Assembly: GCF_006569185.2 (NCBI RefSeq)
Contig: NZ_VIGC02000007.1
Coordinates: forward strand, 1 to 64,000
DNA from: Litorilinea aerophila
GTDB taxonomy: Bacteria; Chloroflexota; Anaerolineae; Caldilineales; Caldilineaceae
Direction of reading: 5' to 3'
DNA length: 64,000 bases
The translations under genes and the position numbers were made by a program. The stretch's first letter is position 1. The number at the start of each line of letters is the position of its first letter. The notes beneath the pieces are model-generated. The model worked only from the letters and a program-made list of their open reading frames with translations. It was not told where the DNA came from and made no database searches. This document shows positions 16,836 to 25,830 of the stretch, piece by piece.

Positions 16836-17657
16836 ATGAGCGCCGCCACCGAGTATCGCTACAACCGCCTGACCTGGGCGGAGATGAACGAGGCCATCGC
16901 CATGCAGAAGGTGGTCATCCTGCCCACCGGCTCCACCGAACAGCACGGCCGTCACCTGCCCCTGGATGTGGACGTCTTCCTGGCCGAGTCGGTCTGCCTG
17001 GAGCTGGGGCGCCGCATCCCCGACAAGGTGCTGGTGCTGCCGCCCATCGCCTATGGCCTCAACCTGCACCACATCGACTTCCCCGGGACCATCCACATCG
17101 AGCCAGAGGTCTTCATTGCCTTCTGCCTGAACATCACCAAGAGCGTGGCCTATCATGGCTTCAAAAAGATCCTCATCGTCAACGGCCATGGCTCCAACAC
17201 CCCCCTCATCGACCTGGTGGCCCGCAAGACGGTGCTGGAGACCGATTCCCTCTGCGCGGCCGTGAACTACATCAGCCTGGCCATGGAGGCCTTCAACCAG
17301 GTCAAGGAGACCGCGGTCATGGCCCACGCGGACGAGTTCGAAACGTCCCTCTACCTGGCCCTGGCGCCGGAGCGGGTGCAGATGGACAAGGCCGGCAAGG
17401 GCGACGATGTCATGGGCAAGTATATGAGCTCCGACAGCATGTACACCTATCCGGTGCGTTTCAACGACTACTGGGGGCGCTGGACCAACCTGGGCGTCCA
17501 CGGCGACGCCACCAAGGCCACCGCCGAAAAGGGCCAAGTCATCCTGGAGGCGGCGGTACAGGCCCTCATGGAGATTGTGGACGAGTGGCGGGCCTGGCCC
17601 ATCGCCCCCCGGTCGGACCAGCACACCGGGCCGGTCCAGTCCCACATCCGCTGGTGA
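16836..17657 (+). CDS. Creatininase family amidohydrolase
   Basis: 273 residues with all family metal motifs: LPTGSTEQHGRHLPLDVD (about 30-47), VNGHGSNTP (about 118) and AHADEFETSLYLAL (about 162). Creatininases are Mn/Zn amidohydrolases acting on cyclic amides and on formamide intermediates such as those of riboflavin/F420 and mycofactocin synthesis. Here the neighbours are sugar catabolic, so amide or lactam hydrolysis of the transported compound is inferred; the substrate is unknown. AAGGAG lies 10 bases upstream of ATG 16836. It is separated by 37 bases from the deacetylase and by 22 bases from the next gene, indicating one operon. Confidence 0.85.
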   Translation: MSAATEYRYNRLTWAEMNEAIAMQKVVILPTGSTEQHGRHLPLDVDVFLAESVCLELGRRIPDKVLVLPPIAYGLNLHHIDFPGTIHIEPEVFIAFCLNITKSVAYHGFKKILIVNGHGSNTPLIDLVARKTVLETDSLCAAVNYISLAMEAFNQVKETAVMAHADEFETSLYLALAPERVQMDKAGKGDDVMGKYMSSDSMYTYPVRFNDYWGRWTNLGVHGDATKATAEKGQVILEAAVQALMEIVDEWRAWPIAPRSDQHTGPVQSHIRW

Positions 17658-17679
17658 CCGCGACAGGAAGGCTGCCAAA

Positions 17680-18810
17680 ATGAAGATCCGAGAAATCCAC
17701 GCCATTGGCCTGCGGGGCATGACGCCGGAGGGCGGCTGGAGCAACGAGATTCGCCCGGAAGATTGCGTCCACACCCTCATCGCGGTCACCACCGACGAGG
17801 GCGTGACCGGCTGGGGCAGCGTCTTCACCAACGACGGCCTGGTGCAGGCGGCCCTGCGGGTGCTGGAGCCCCTCTATGCCGGCGAGAATGCCCTGGAGCC
17901 GGAGCGGGTCAGCGAGAAGCTGCATCAGCATATGTTCTGGCTGGGGCGGGGCGGCACCATCACCCATACCATCAGCGGCATCGACATCGCGCTCTGGAAC
18001 ATCCTGGGGCAGGCCACGGGCCAGCCGGTGGGCCGGCTGTTGGGCGGCCGCTACCGGAAGCGGGTGCGCCCCTATGCCTCCCTGCTCATGGATCGGCCGG
18101 AGCCGCTGCGGGATCATCTGCTGGCCATCAAAGACCAGGGCTTCCGGGCCTTTAAGATGGGGTGGGGGCCCTTTGGCCGGGTGAGCCACGCCCTGGATGA
18201 AGCCATTGTGCGGGCCGCCCGGGACGCAGTGGGGCCGGATGCCCTGCTCATGGTGGATGCGGGCGGCAGCGATGCCTACTGGGGCAACGGCTACAAATGG
18301 GCCCTGCGCACGGCCCAGATGCTGGCCGAGTACGACGTCTACTGGTTCGAGGAACCCCTCTCGCCCGATGCGCTGGAGGACTACGTGCAGCTGCGCCGGG
18401 CTGCGCCGGTGCCCATCGCCGGCGGCGAGGTGTTGACCCGGCGCCAGTCCTTCCAGCCCTGGCTGCAGGCCGGCGCCTTCGACATCGTCCAGCCGGACGT
18501 GACCAAAGTGGGGGGCATCAGCGAAGAGCGACGTATCGGCTGGATGGCCCAGGAAAACGGTGTGCGCTTCATCCCCCACGGCTGGAACACGGCCCTGGGG
18601 CTGGCCGCCGACCTGCAGCTGGCCTCAGCCTTTGCCCACACGGACCTGGTGGAATACATCACCGGCTCACCCTACATTGACGAGCTGGTAGACGGGGGCT
18701 GGCACCTGGACCCGGACGGCATGCTGGCCATCCCGGATGGTCCGGGCCTGGGCATTCAGCTGGACCTGGACGCGGTGGCCCGGTACGGCGGTGGGTTGCC
18801 CGCACTTTGA
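17680..18810 (+). CDS. Enolase-superfamily (mandelate racemase/muconate lactonizing) dehydratase 1
   Basis: 376 residues. The N-terminal capping domain (1-125) is followed by the barrel. The KxG-type base is in FKMGWGPFG (about 162). Metal ligands are in MVDAGGSDA (about 192), WFEEPLS (about 223) and IAGGEVLT (about 249), and the second-face histidine is in IPHGWNTALG (about 302). This pattern fits acid-sugar dehydratases, which remove water from aldonic or aldaric acids to give 2-keto-3-deoxy acids. It is the last gene of the DegT-deacetylase-creatininase run. Which sugar acid is used cannot be read from sequence alone. Confidence 0.85.
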   Translation: MKIREIHAIGLRGMTPEGGWSNEIRPEDCVHTLIAVTTDEGVTGWGSVFTNDGLVQAALRVLEPLYAGENALEPERVSEKLHQHMFWLGRGGTITHTISGIDIALWNILGQATGQPVGRLLGGRYRKRVRPYASLLMDRPEPLRDHLLAIKDQGFRAFKMGWGPFGRVSHALDEAIVRAARDAVGPDALLMVDAGGSDAYWGNGYKWALRTAQMLAEYDVYWFEEPLSPDALEDYVQLRRAAPVPIAGGEVLTRRQSFQPWLQAGAFDIVQPDVTKVGGISEERRIGWMAQENGVRFIPHGWNTALGLAADLQLASAFAHTDLVEYITGSPYIDELVDGGWHLDPDGMLAIPDGPGLGIQLDLDAVARYGGGLPAL

Positions 18811-18839
18811 GCTTCCAACACCGGCCTTATTTCGTTCAT

Positions 18840-18867
18840 TTGGCGAATTATCGATTCCGGGTATAAT
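18840..18867 (+). promoter_or_regulatory. Promoter of the 176-residue orphan gene
   Basis: TTGGCG (18840-18845) and a perfect TATAAT (18862-18867), 16 bp apart, lie about 64 bases before the ATG at 18931. An overlapping TTTGGC gives a 17-bp spacer. Confidence 0.6.
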
Positions 18868-18930
18868 AGACCCACCAACCCCTGACAACAGGTACCACGC
18901 CGCGACGCCACTTCAACTGCGGAGATACCC

Positions 18931-19461
18931 ATGCCTTTCAAGGTGAAAAAACGTGGCAAGTTGACTTACTACTACGAAGGCGATGACCCGGTGCTTTCCA
19001 ACCTGGTGGTGGAGGAGCTGCCGGATGGGGACCTGAAGATCTATTTTTCGGGCCTCACAGGCGGATACTCTGCCACCAACGTGCTGGGGTTGGACACCGT
19101 CACCTTCATGGACCCCGAAAAGGAGATCCCCCTGGTCTTTCAGTGCTGGGAGAAGTGGCTGCAGGAAGCCGGCATCTGCGAGTCCATCGCCGAGGTGGAT
19201 TTCGTGGAGATCCACGCCTTTGGCTGTCAGCCCAAGAGTCCCAGCCCCCTGGTGGATCCGGAGGGCTACGTGCGGGAGCAGGAGCGACTACGGGCTGCCT
19301 ACCGCACGGCGTACAGCAATTTCTTCAAGACCCATTGTCCGGACAACGGTCTCCCGGCCCGCTTCACCGTGCATGTGGTGGACGTGCCGGATCGGGCCGC
19401 TTCGTACGAGTTCTACGGGGTGGCCCTCTACCAGAAGCAGCTTCATCCCCCTTCGGATTGA
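18931..19461 (+). CDS. Hypothetical protein, 176 residues
   Basis: Not recognised. The protein starts MPFKVKKRGKLTYYYEGDDP, is rich in beta-prone and acidic residues (PDGDLKIYFSGLTGGYSATN), has four Cys (one each in CWEKW, GICES, FGCQP and THCPD) and no signal peptide or membrane segment. A middle helix (VREQERLRAAYRTAYSNFFK) is amphipathic. Codon use is like the surrounding genes, and it has a good promoter and leader of its own, so it is a real gene. A 245-base gap with no strong terminator separates it from the amidohydrolase. Confidence 0.7.
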   Translation: MPFKVKKRGKLTYYYEGDDPVLSNLVVEELPDGDLKIYFSGLTGGYSATNVLGLDTVTFMDPEKEIPLVFQCWEKWLQEAGICESIAEVDFVEIHAFGCQPKSPSPLVDPEGYVREQERLRAAYRTAYSNFFKTHCPDNGLPARFTVHVVDVPDRAASYEFYGVALYQKQLHPPSD

Positions 19462-19706
19462 GCCCGCGCCGTCGCTTTTCGCGTCGTCCGGCGGCATGGG
19501 TTGTGTTTTCCCGTCGTACCCCTGGCCTGTCGATAGGCATATCGGCCTGGGTGATCCAGCCCTTATCCATATCCATTTGGCATTTGTACATGTCATCTAG
19601 TAAATCCCGGCAGAAGTTCGCCGATGGTTTCCACCAAAGGGAGCGCGCCCCGAGGGCACCCGGAATTTCTGCCGGGGTATTGACGCCAGACTCTACCAGG
19701 TGATTT

Positions 19707-20921
19707 ATGACCGATGCGCCCATCTATGATCTCTTGTTGAAAAATGGTCATACCATTGATCCATTGAACCATATCGACGGCCCCATGGACGTGGCCATCG
19801 CGGGTGGTCGCATCGCCGCGGTGGAGCGGGACATCAACCCCGCCCTGGCTGCCCAGGTGGTGGACGTCTCCGGCCACTACGTCACGCCGGGCCTTATCGA
19901 TATCCATGTCCACGTCTACCACACCCGGGAGCCGGAGGGCCTGAGCGTCATGGCCGACTCCCACAGCTTCCGCTCTGGGGTCACCACCGTGGTGGATACG
20001 GGCACCGCCGGCGCCCGTCACTTCCTCCACTTCAAGCGCACCGTCATCGACCTGGCCCGCACCCGCATCTTCGCCTTCATCAACATCGTGGACCAGGGCA
20101 TGATCGGCGACTTTGAGCAGGACGTCCGCACCATGGACCCGGAGCTGGCCGCCTCGGTCGTCCTGGCCTACCCGGAGATCTGTGTGGGCATCAAGACGGC
20201 CCACTACTGGACGCGGCTGCCCTGGGATGCGGAACACCCTCCGTGGGCGGCTGTGGATCGGGCTATCGCCGCCGGCAACCTCTGCCAGAAGCCGGTGATG
20301 GTGGACTTCTGGCCCAGGCCGCCCGAGCGAAGCTACGAGGAGCTGATCCTGGAGAAGATGCGCCCCGGCGACATCCACACCCACGTCTTCGCCCAGCAGT
20401 TTCCTGTGTTGGACGAGGCCGGCAGACCCAACAGAATCCTGTTTGAGGCCCGAGAGCGAGGCGTGATCTTCGACGTGGGCCATGGCGCGGGCAGCTTCTG
20501 GTTCCGCAACGCGGTGCCGGCCATCCAGCAGGGGTTCTACCCCGATTCCATCAGCACCGACCTGCACGTGCGCAACGTCCACGGCGCGGTGGTGGACATG
20601 CTCACCACCATGAGCAAGATCCTGAACATGGGCATGTCCCTGGCGGACGTGATCCAGCGTTCCACCCTGGCGCCGGCCCGGGAGATCGGCCACCCGGAGC
20701 TGGGCCACCTCTCGGTGGGGGCAGAGGCGGATGTGGCCGTGCTCAAGCTCCTGACCGGCGAGTTCGGCTTCATCGACTGTGGCCGGGCCCGGATGATGGG
20801 GGACCGAAAGCTGGAGTGTGCCATGACCATCCGGGCGGGTGAGATCGTCTACGACCCGGGCGGGCTGAGCATGCCCCTGTGGACGGAAGCGCCGCCCGAG
20901 TATTGGGAGCTGCGGATGTAG
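19707..20921 (+). CDS. Amidohydrolase/deacetylase-family metallohydrolase (EF_0837-like, dihydroorotase fold)
   Basis: 404 residues. The barrel begins with the metal motif LIDIHVHVYH (about 63). The carbamylated-lysine candidate is in VGIKTAHYW (about 156), later ligands are in GDIHTHVF and IFDVGHGAGS (about 258), and the catalytic Asp is in SISTDLHVRN (about 278). At the position where many relatives have MVHIG this protein has MVDFW, so one ligand histidine appears to be Asp; I recall this in a subgroup. Characterised relatives hydrolyse N-acyl amino acids or act in D-glucosaminate-type clusters together with SelA-like lyases, which are also present here. It leads the transporter operon. 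Confidence 0.82.
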   Translation: MTDAPIYDLLLKNGHTIDPLNHIDGPMDVAIAGGRIAAVERDINPALAAQVVDVSGHYVTPGLIDIHVHVYHTREPEGLSVMADSHSFRSGVTTVVDTGTAGARHFLHFKRTVIDLARTRIFAFINIVDQGMIGDFEQDVRTMDPELAASVVLAYPEICVGIKTAHYWTRLPWDAEHPPWAAVDRAIAAGNLCQKPVMVDFWPRPPERSYEELILEKMRPGDIHTHVFAQQFPVLDEAGRPNRILFEARERGVIFDVGHGAGSFWFRNAVPAIQQGFYPDSISTDLHVRNVHGAVVDMLTTMSKILNMGMSLADVIQRSTLAPAREIGHPELGHLSVGAEADVAVLKLLTGEFGFIDCGRARMMGDRKLECAMTIRAGEIVYDPGGLSMPLWTEAPPEYWELRM

Positions 20922-21052
20922 CAGAGAAGCGGATGTAGCAGAGAAATAGAACGTGATGCATGGTGCGCGGTGGCCTGTTGGCCTGGCTGCGCTTTGGGTT
21001 GGACGGATGCAACCGTGTGGTCGAGGATTTTTGGGCGTACAGGAGGAGTAAG

Positions 21053-22024
21053 GTGGCAGTCGCGCAAGATCGGATGCAAAGATCGGGTTCGTCGCCGGGC
21101 CCCGGCTTTCTCGCCAGGTTGGTCGGGGCCAAGTCCAGGTTTCAGATGCACCGGGCCCTCTGGGGCTATGTCTTCGCCCTGCCCTGGGTTCTGGGCCTGA
21201 TCATCTTCTGGGGCGGTCCCATCCTGGCGTCGTTTTACTTTGGTTTCACCGAGTACGCGGTGATTGGCTCGCCCCGCTGGATCGGCGCGGCCAACTATGT
21301 CAAGGCCTTCACCGCAGATGACCTCTTCTGGCCTTCCCTGGGGCGCACCTTTACCTTTGCCGCTGCCTTCGTCCCGGCTGCGGTGGGAGGCGCGCTGGTG
21401 TTGGCCGTGCTGTTGAACCAGAAGCTCAAGGGGACTAACCTCTACCGGACCATCTTCTTTGTGCCCCACCTGATCCCGGCCGTGGCCCTGGCCGTGGTCT
21501 GGACGTTCCTGCTGCAGCCTAAGCTGGGCCCCGTCAACCTGTTCCTGCGCAACATCGGCATCGAGAACCCGCCTGCCTGGCTGGCCTCCCGGGATTCGGC
21601 CCTCTATTCGGTGATCCTGATCAACGTCTGGGCCGCCATGGGTGGGAACACCATGCTCATCTTCCTGGCCGGCCTGCAGGGCGTTCCCCAGGAGCTCTAT
21701 GAAGCGGCGGATATCGACGGCGCCAGTTCGTGGGTGAAGTTTCGCCACGTGACCCTGCCGCTCTTGACGCCGACCATCTTCTTCAATGTGGTGCTGGCGG
21801 TCATCGGCGCGCTGAAGGTCTTCACCACCGCCTGGGTGGCCACCAAGGGGGGGCCGTCCTATGCCACCTGGTTCTTCGCCCTGCACATCTATTTCCAGGC
21901 CTTCCAGTACTTCCGGCTGGGCTACGGCAGCGCGCTGGCCTGGATCCTGGCGGCCATCCTCATGCTCTTCACCTGGATTCAGGTGACCTACTCCCGCCGT
22001 TGGGTCCACTATGAAGGCGGATAG
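21053..22024 (+). CDS. Carbohydrate ABC transporter permease, MalF/UgpA type
   Basis: 323 residues from a GTG at 21053, chosen because AGGAGGAG lies 5-6 bases upstream; the frame is open further upstream but lacks a site. Six membrane segments are visible, the first in WGYVFALPWVLGLIIFW. The EAA loop that contacts the ATPase is YEAADIDGASSWVKFRHVTL (about 220). It pairs with the next permease and the binding protein at 23179. No ATPase gene is nearby, so a shared MsmK/MalK-type ATPase from elsewhere is expected. Confidence 0.88.
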   Translation: MAVAQDRMQRSGSSPGPGFLARLVGAKSRFQMHRALWGYVFALPWVLGLIIFWGGPILASFYFGFTEYAVIGSPRWIGAANYVKAFTADDLFWPSLGRTFTFAAAFVPAAVGGALVLAVLLNQKLKGTNLYRTIFFVPHLIPAVALAVVWTFLLQPKLGPVNLFLRNIGIENPPAWLASRDSALYSVILINVWAAMGGNTMLIFLAGLQGVPQELYEAADIDGASSWVKFRHVTLPLLTPTIFFNVVLAVIGALKVFTTAWVATKGGPSYATWFFALHIYFQAFQYFRLGYGSALAWILAAILMLFTWIQVTYSRRWVHYEGG

Positions 22025-22036
22025 GAGGCAGATGCC

Positions 22037-22924
22037 ATGACCCAGACGACCATGACGCGAACCCTGGTCACGCCCGCGATGCGGCTGCGCGCGAACCGGG
22101 TGATCCTCTACGCGGTGGTGCTCTTCCTGTGCGTCCTCTTCGGCTTCCCCCTCTTCTGGACGCTCATGAGCTCTCTGAAGACGCCGGCGGAAATGTTCGC
22201 CTTTCCGCCGCCCCTGGTGCCGGCGGAGCCCCAGTGGGCCAACTACTACAACGTGCTGGTCATCCCCCGCATCCCCGTGATCCGCTGGGCCCTCAACTCC
22301 ACCATTGTGGTGGTCCTGGCCACGGCCGGCACCCTGGTCACGGCTTCTTTGGTGGCCTACTCCTTTGCCCGTTTCGAGTACCGGGGGCGGGATGCCCTCT
22401 TCCTGATCACCCTGGCCACCATGATGTTGCCGGCCCAGGTCACCCTGATTCCCCAGTTCGTGCTGTTCCACAAGCTGGGCTGGATCAACACCCTCTTGCC
22501 CCTGTGGGTGCCCTACTGGTTTGGTGGCGGCGGCTTTGCCATCTTCCTCATGCGCCAGTTCTTCCTGTCCCTGCCCCGGGATCTGGACGAGGCTGCGCTC
22601 ATCGACGGCGCCAGCTTCTTCCGCATCTTCTGGTCGATCCTCTTGCCTTTGTGCAAACCGGTGCTGGCGACCCTGGGCATCATCACCATCATCGCCACCT
22701 GGAGCGACTTCCTGGGGCCCCTGATCTACCTCAACTCCCCCGAAAAGTTTACCGTGTCTGTGGGCCTGCAGTTCTTCAACAACTCGCCCGAAGTGGGCGG
22801 CGAGCCCATGCAACACCTGTTGATGGCGGCCTGCATCCTTTCCATGCTTCCGGTTATCATCATTTTCTTCCTGGGCCAGCGGTTTTTTGTCCAGGGGATT
22901 GTGATGTCTGGCATCAAGGGATGA
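22037..22924 (+). CDS. Carbohydrate ABC transporter permease, MalG/UgpE type
   Basis: 295 residues with six membrane segments (VILYAVVLFLCVLFGFPLFW first). The EAA loop is LDEAALIDGASFFRIFWSIL (about 188). It starts 12 bases after the MalF-type gene and has GGAGG upstream. It forms the second half of the import pore for the sugar or sugar acid bound by the neighbouring lipoproteins. The sequence GEPMQHLLMAACILSMLPV near the end is the usual last membrane segment. No defects are seen. Confidence 0.9.
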   Translation: MTQTTMTRTLVTPAMRLRANRVILYAVVLFLCVLFGFPLFWTLMSSLKTPAEMFAFPPPLVPAEPQWANYYNVLVIPRIPVIRWALNSTIVVVLATAGTLVTASLVAYSFARFEYRGRDALFLITLATMMLPAQVTLIPQFVLFHKLGWINTLLPLWVPYWFGGGGFAIFLMRQFFLSLPRDLDEAALIDGASFFRIFWSILLPLCKPVLATLGIITIIATWSDFLGPLIYLNSPEKFTVSVGLQFFNNSPEVGGEPMQHLLMAACILSMLPVIIIFFLGQRFFVQGIVMSGIKG

Positions 22925-23011
22925 GCGGAGGGGCCGGGAAGGCGCCTGGTGTCCCCAGCCCTGCGCCTCCAGCCCAACGAGGCCGCGACCCATACCCGTT
23001 TGTGAGGGCTT

Positions 23012-23034
23012 CCGCCCTGGTTCGTCCAGGGCGG
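23012..23034. other. Hairpin between permease and binding-protein genes
   Basis: A perfect 9-bp stem CCGCCCTGG / CCAGGGCGG with a 5-base loop lies in the 254-base gap before the binding protein. There is no T tract. It may shield the downstream message or limit read-through, as often seen next to highly expressed binding-protein genes. Confidence 0.4.
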
Positions 23035-23178
23035 GGCGCACCCTGGCCTGGGGAAGGCAGCCGAAAACGCTCCCCATTCTTTTCGGCGCTCCCCGTGGGA
23101 ACGCACCGCCTGGCGGAAGCTTCTGGCGAAATATCGTTTTAGGAGTCGTTGAGTTCTGCTGTACAAAGGAGGAACCCG

Positions 23179-24561
23179 ATGTTTCGAAAACCGATGTCCC
23201 GCAGGCGATTTCTCCACGGAATGGCCGCCACCGGCCTGGGGGCCCTGGGCGCCCAGGTGCTGGCTGCCTGTGCCGCGCCGGCGCCCAACACCACGGAAGC
23301 CCCGGGCGCCACCGATTCCACCTCGGCACCGGCGGCGGCTGCGGTCACCCTGCGGGTGCAGGCCGCGGCCGGCGGCGGCGCCCAGATGGCCACCGAGTTT
23401 GCCAAGCGCTACCAGGAAGACACCGGCATTCAGGTGGTCATCGAGGAGACCATCTACGGCGAGATCGAGACCAAAACCCAGACAGGCTTTATTTCAGGCA
23501 CCCTGCAAGATGTGGTCTACGGCCATCATCGCTGGCTTTTCATCAATTATTTGAAGGGCATCTACCTGGAATTGGACGACCTCTGGGCCTCGGATCCCCT
23601 GCCTGACTTCGAGGACATCTACCCCAGCGTCCTGGAGGGCAACGCCTTCGAGGGCAAGAACTTCAGCATCCCGGTGCACGTCCACCCCGGCGGGAACATC
23701 GCCGTCAACTACAACAAGACCATGCTGGAAGAAAAAGGCCTGCCGGAACCTCAGCCAGGCTGGACCTTTGACGACTGGACGGAGCTGGCCCGGTCCGCCG
23801 CCGACCCGGAGGCGGGGATCTTCGGCCTGGGCTTTGAAGGGATGAACTCCTTCCACTACTACAGCAACACCTCCCGCAGTTTTGGCGCACCGGACTCCCG
23901 GGATGGCTGGGTGATGGATGAAGAGGGGACGCGCCTGACCTACTATACGCCCCTCCACGGCCAGATTGCCGCCTGGTATCTGGACTTGCTGGAGAGCAAG
24001 GTCGCGCCCCGCCAGGCCGACTACATCGAGGGCAACGCCAACAACATCTTCCTGGCCGGCAAGTCTGCTACCTATGCCAGCAACGCCGGCGTGGTGGCCA
24101 ACAACGTCCGCCTCATCGAGGACAAGTTCGAACTGGGCGTCATCCTCTTGCCCGTTGGCCCCGAAGGCCGCCAGGGCACCTGCTATTCGGGCAACCAGTT
24201 CATGATCAACTCGGCCAGCAAGTACCCCGAAGAAGCCTACGGCCTGCTCAAATACTACAGCTCCATCGACGCCGGCGTCTACCAGGTGGTGACCGGTATC
24301 CGCATGCCCAACGGCCACAAGTCTGCCTGGACCCATCCCGATGTCAACAAGGTCAGCACCATCTACGGCATCTGCGATTCCATCCTCAGCGCCGGCATCG
24401 AGCCCTTCCCCATGCCCAAGAACACCCGCTTCACCGAGGCCAACGACATCTTCCGCAACGAGATCGACCTGATCTGGGAAGGGGAGGTCTCGTGGGAAGA
24501 GCACGCGCCGGTGATTCAGGAGAAGGTCCAGGCTGTCCTGGACCTGGATCGTCCCACCTGA
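23179..24561 (+). CDS. Extracellular sugar-binding lipoprotein (solute-binding family 1), Tat-exported
   Basis: 460 residues. MSRRRFLHGMAATGLGALGA is a twin-arginine signal ending in the lipobox LAAC (about 31). An Ala/Thr/Pro linker leads into the family 1 binding fold (AKRYQEDTGIQVVIEETIYG, then YGHHRWLFINYLKGIYLELD). It should deliver its ligand to the permeases encoded just upstream. ATG 23179 has AAAGGAGG 7 bases upstream. It is clearly paralogous to the protein at 28925-30313: blocks such as IETKTQTGFISGTLQD, GPEGRQGTCYSGNQ and MPKNTRFTEAN are the same. Ligand unknown. Confidence 0.88.
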   Translation: MFRKPMSRRRFLHGMAATGLGALGAQVLAACAAPAPNTTEAPGATDSTSAPAAAAVTLRVQAAAGGGAQMATEFAKRYQEDTGIQVVIEETIYGEIETKTQTGFISGTLQDVVYGHHRWLFINYLKGIYLELDDLWASDPLPDFEDIYPSVLEGNAFEGKNFSIPVHVHPGGNIAVNYNKTMLEEKGLPEPQPGWTFDDWTELARSAADPEAGIFGLGFEGMNSFHYYSNTSRSFGAPDSRDGWVMDEEGTRLTYYTPLHGQIAAWYLDLLESKVAPRQADYIEGNANNIFLAGKSATYASNAGVVANNVRLIEDKFELGVILLPVGPEGRQGTCYSGNQFMINSASKYPEEAYGLLKYYSSIDAGVYQVVTGIRMPNGHKSAWTHPDVNKVSTIYGICDSILSAGIEPFPMPKNTRFTEANDIFRNEIDLIWEGEVSWEEHAPVIQEKVQAVLDLDRPT

Positions 24562-24698
24562 GCGAAGAGAACGGGCGGGCGGGGGCGGTCGATCGGCGTT
24601 CCTCGTCCGCCGTTCATCTCCACGGTTTCGACTCACGTTCGATTCGCCGTGGATGTCACCACCTTGGTAGCGCTGCATGAGACCGTGGCCGGCCTTGG

Positions 24699-24750
24699 GC
24701 CGATGATTGAAATCATCGGCTAGCACACCCCAAGTGCGTTGAAACGCACT
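24699..24750. repeat. Twin GA-loop hairpins
   Basis: Two perfect inverted repeats follow each other: GCCGATGATT-GA-AATCATCGGC (24699-24720) and AGTGCGTT-GA-AACGCACT (24733-24750), 12 bases apart. Both share the centre TTGAAA though their arms differ, like paired REP/BIME half-units. They lie in the 284-base gap after the binding-protein gene and could also end or stabilise that message. Confidence 0.6.
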
Positions 24751-24845
24751 CCCCAGCGCGGATGGCACCCGGCTCAAATCCGGTCGAATGTGGTCCTGTC
24801 GACACCTTTGCAAGAGTGAGAAGAAATGTCAGGAGCGAGAAGAAG

Positions 24846-25793
24846 ATGAGTGCCATGGACAGGGCTCGCCCCGGAGACCCCGCCACCTACGGTACCCGGG
24901 TGGTCAAACCCGCCGACTTTGACGCCTTTTGGGAAGAGGTGTTGGCCCAGGCGGCCCGGATTCCCCTGAACCCCATCATGAAGCCGGTGCCCCTGCGCTC
25001 CACGCCCGAGGTGGAGGTCTTTGAGGTCTACTACGACAGCCTGGATGGGGTGCGGGTGGCGGGCTGGTATTGCCTGCCCCGGGAGCGCACGGAACCCCTG
25101 CCGGCCATGGTCTACTATCCGGGCTACATCAGCGAGCCCACCCTGCCCAAGGCCCAGGCCCGCCAGGGGTACGCCACCTTCGGCGCCGCGCCCCGGGGCA
25201 AGCTGCGCAGCAACCGCCAGTACAACCCCGGCTACCCCGGCCTGCTCACCCACAACATCATCGACCGCCACACTTACGCCTACCGGGGCTTCTACGTGGA
25301 CGCCTGGCGGGTGATCGACTTTCTCCTCAGTCGCCCGGAAGTGGATCCGGCCCGGATCGGCGTGCAGGGGGGCAGCCAGGGCGGCGCGCTGACCCTGCTC
25401 ACCGCAGCCATGCGCCCGGAGGTGCGGGCCGCGGCGGCCCAGGCCCCCTACCTGGCCGGCATGATCGATGCCATCGAACTCACCCACTCCTACCCCTACG
25501 AGGAGATCAACGAATATCTGCGCCTGCATCCAGAGCATCGCCCGGCGGTGGAGGAGACCCTGGCTTACTTCGACTGCATCAACTTTGTGGATCGGATCCG
25601 TTGTCCCATCATCGTCAACATCGGCCTCAACGACAACGTCTGCCCGCCGGAGACCGGTTTCGCCGTCTTCGAAGCCATCGGCTCGCCCGACAAAAAACTG
25701 TACACCTACCCCGGGCACGGCCACGACGCCAACCGCTATGAACACGACGCCATCGTGGCCGAGTTTTTCCGGCACCATTTGATGGGCGCCTGA
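24846..25793 (+). CDS. Acetylxylan esterase (AXE1/cephalosporin deacetylase) family hydrolase, active
   Basis: 315 residues. The nucleophile is in QGGSQGGAL (Ser at about 178), the acid in GLNDNVCPP (about 261) and the histidine in PGHGHDANR (about 290), so the triad is complete. CE7-type enzymes remove acetyl groups from oligosaccharides or acylated small molecules inside the cell; no signal peptide is present here. It is followed 38 bases later by a paralogue without the nucleophile. Upstream in-frame sequence is open but includes repeat DNA; ATG 24846 has AGGAGCGAGAAGA close upstream. Confidence 0.85.
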   Translation: MSAMDRARPGDPATYGTRVVKPADFDAFWEEVLAQAARIPLNPIMKPVPLRSTPEVEVFEVYYDSLDGVRVAGWYCLPRERTEPLPAMVYYPGYISEPTLPKAQARQGYATFGAAPRGKLRSNRQYNPGYPGLLTHNIIDRHTYAYRGFYVDAWRVIDFLLSRPEVDPARIGVQGGSQGGALTLLTAAMRPEVRAAAAQAPYLAGMIDAIELTHSYPYEEINEYLRLHPEHRPAVEETLAYFDCINFVDRIRCPIIVNIGLNDNVCPPETGFAVFEAIGSPDKKLYTYPGHGHDANRYEHDAIVAEFFRHHLMGA

Positions 25794-25830
25794 TGGGGAG
25801 ATGACACCATTGCCAAACCAGGATAGCGCC

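Noticed and set aside
20849-23329. 826-codon open frame on the minus strand
   Set aside because: Covers both ABC permease genes in antisense; composition dominated by Gly, Gln, Glu and Arg; no motif or start site.
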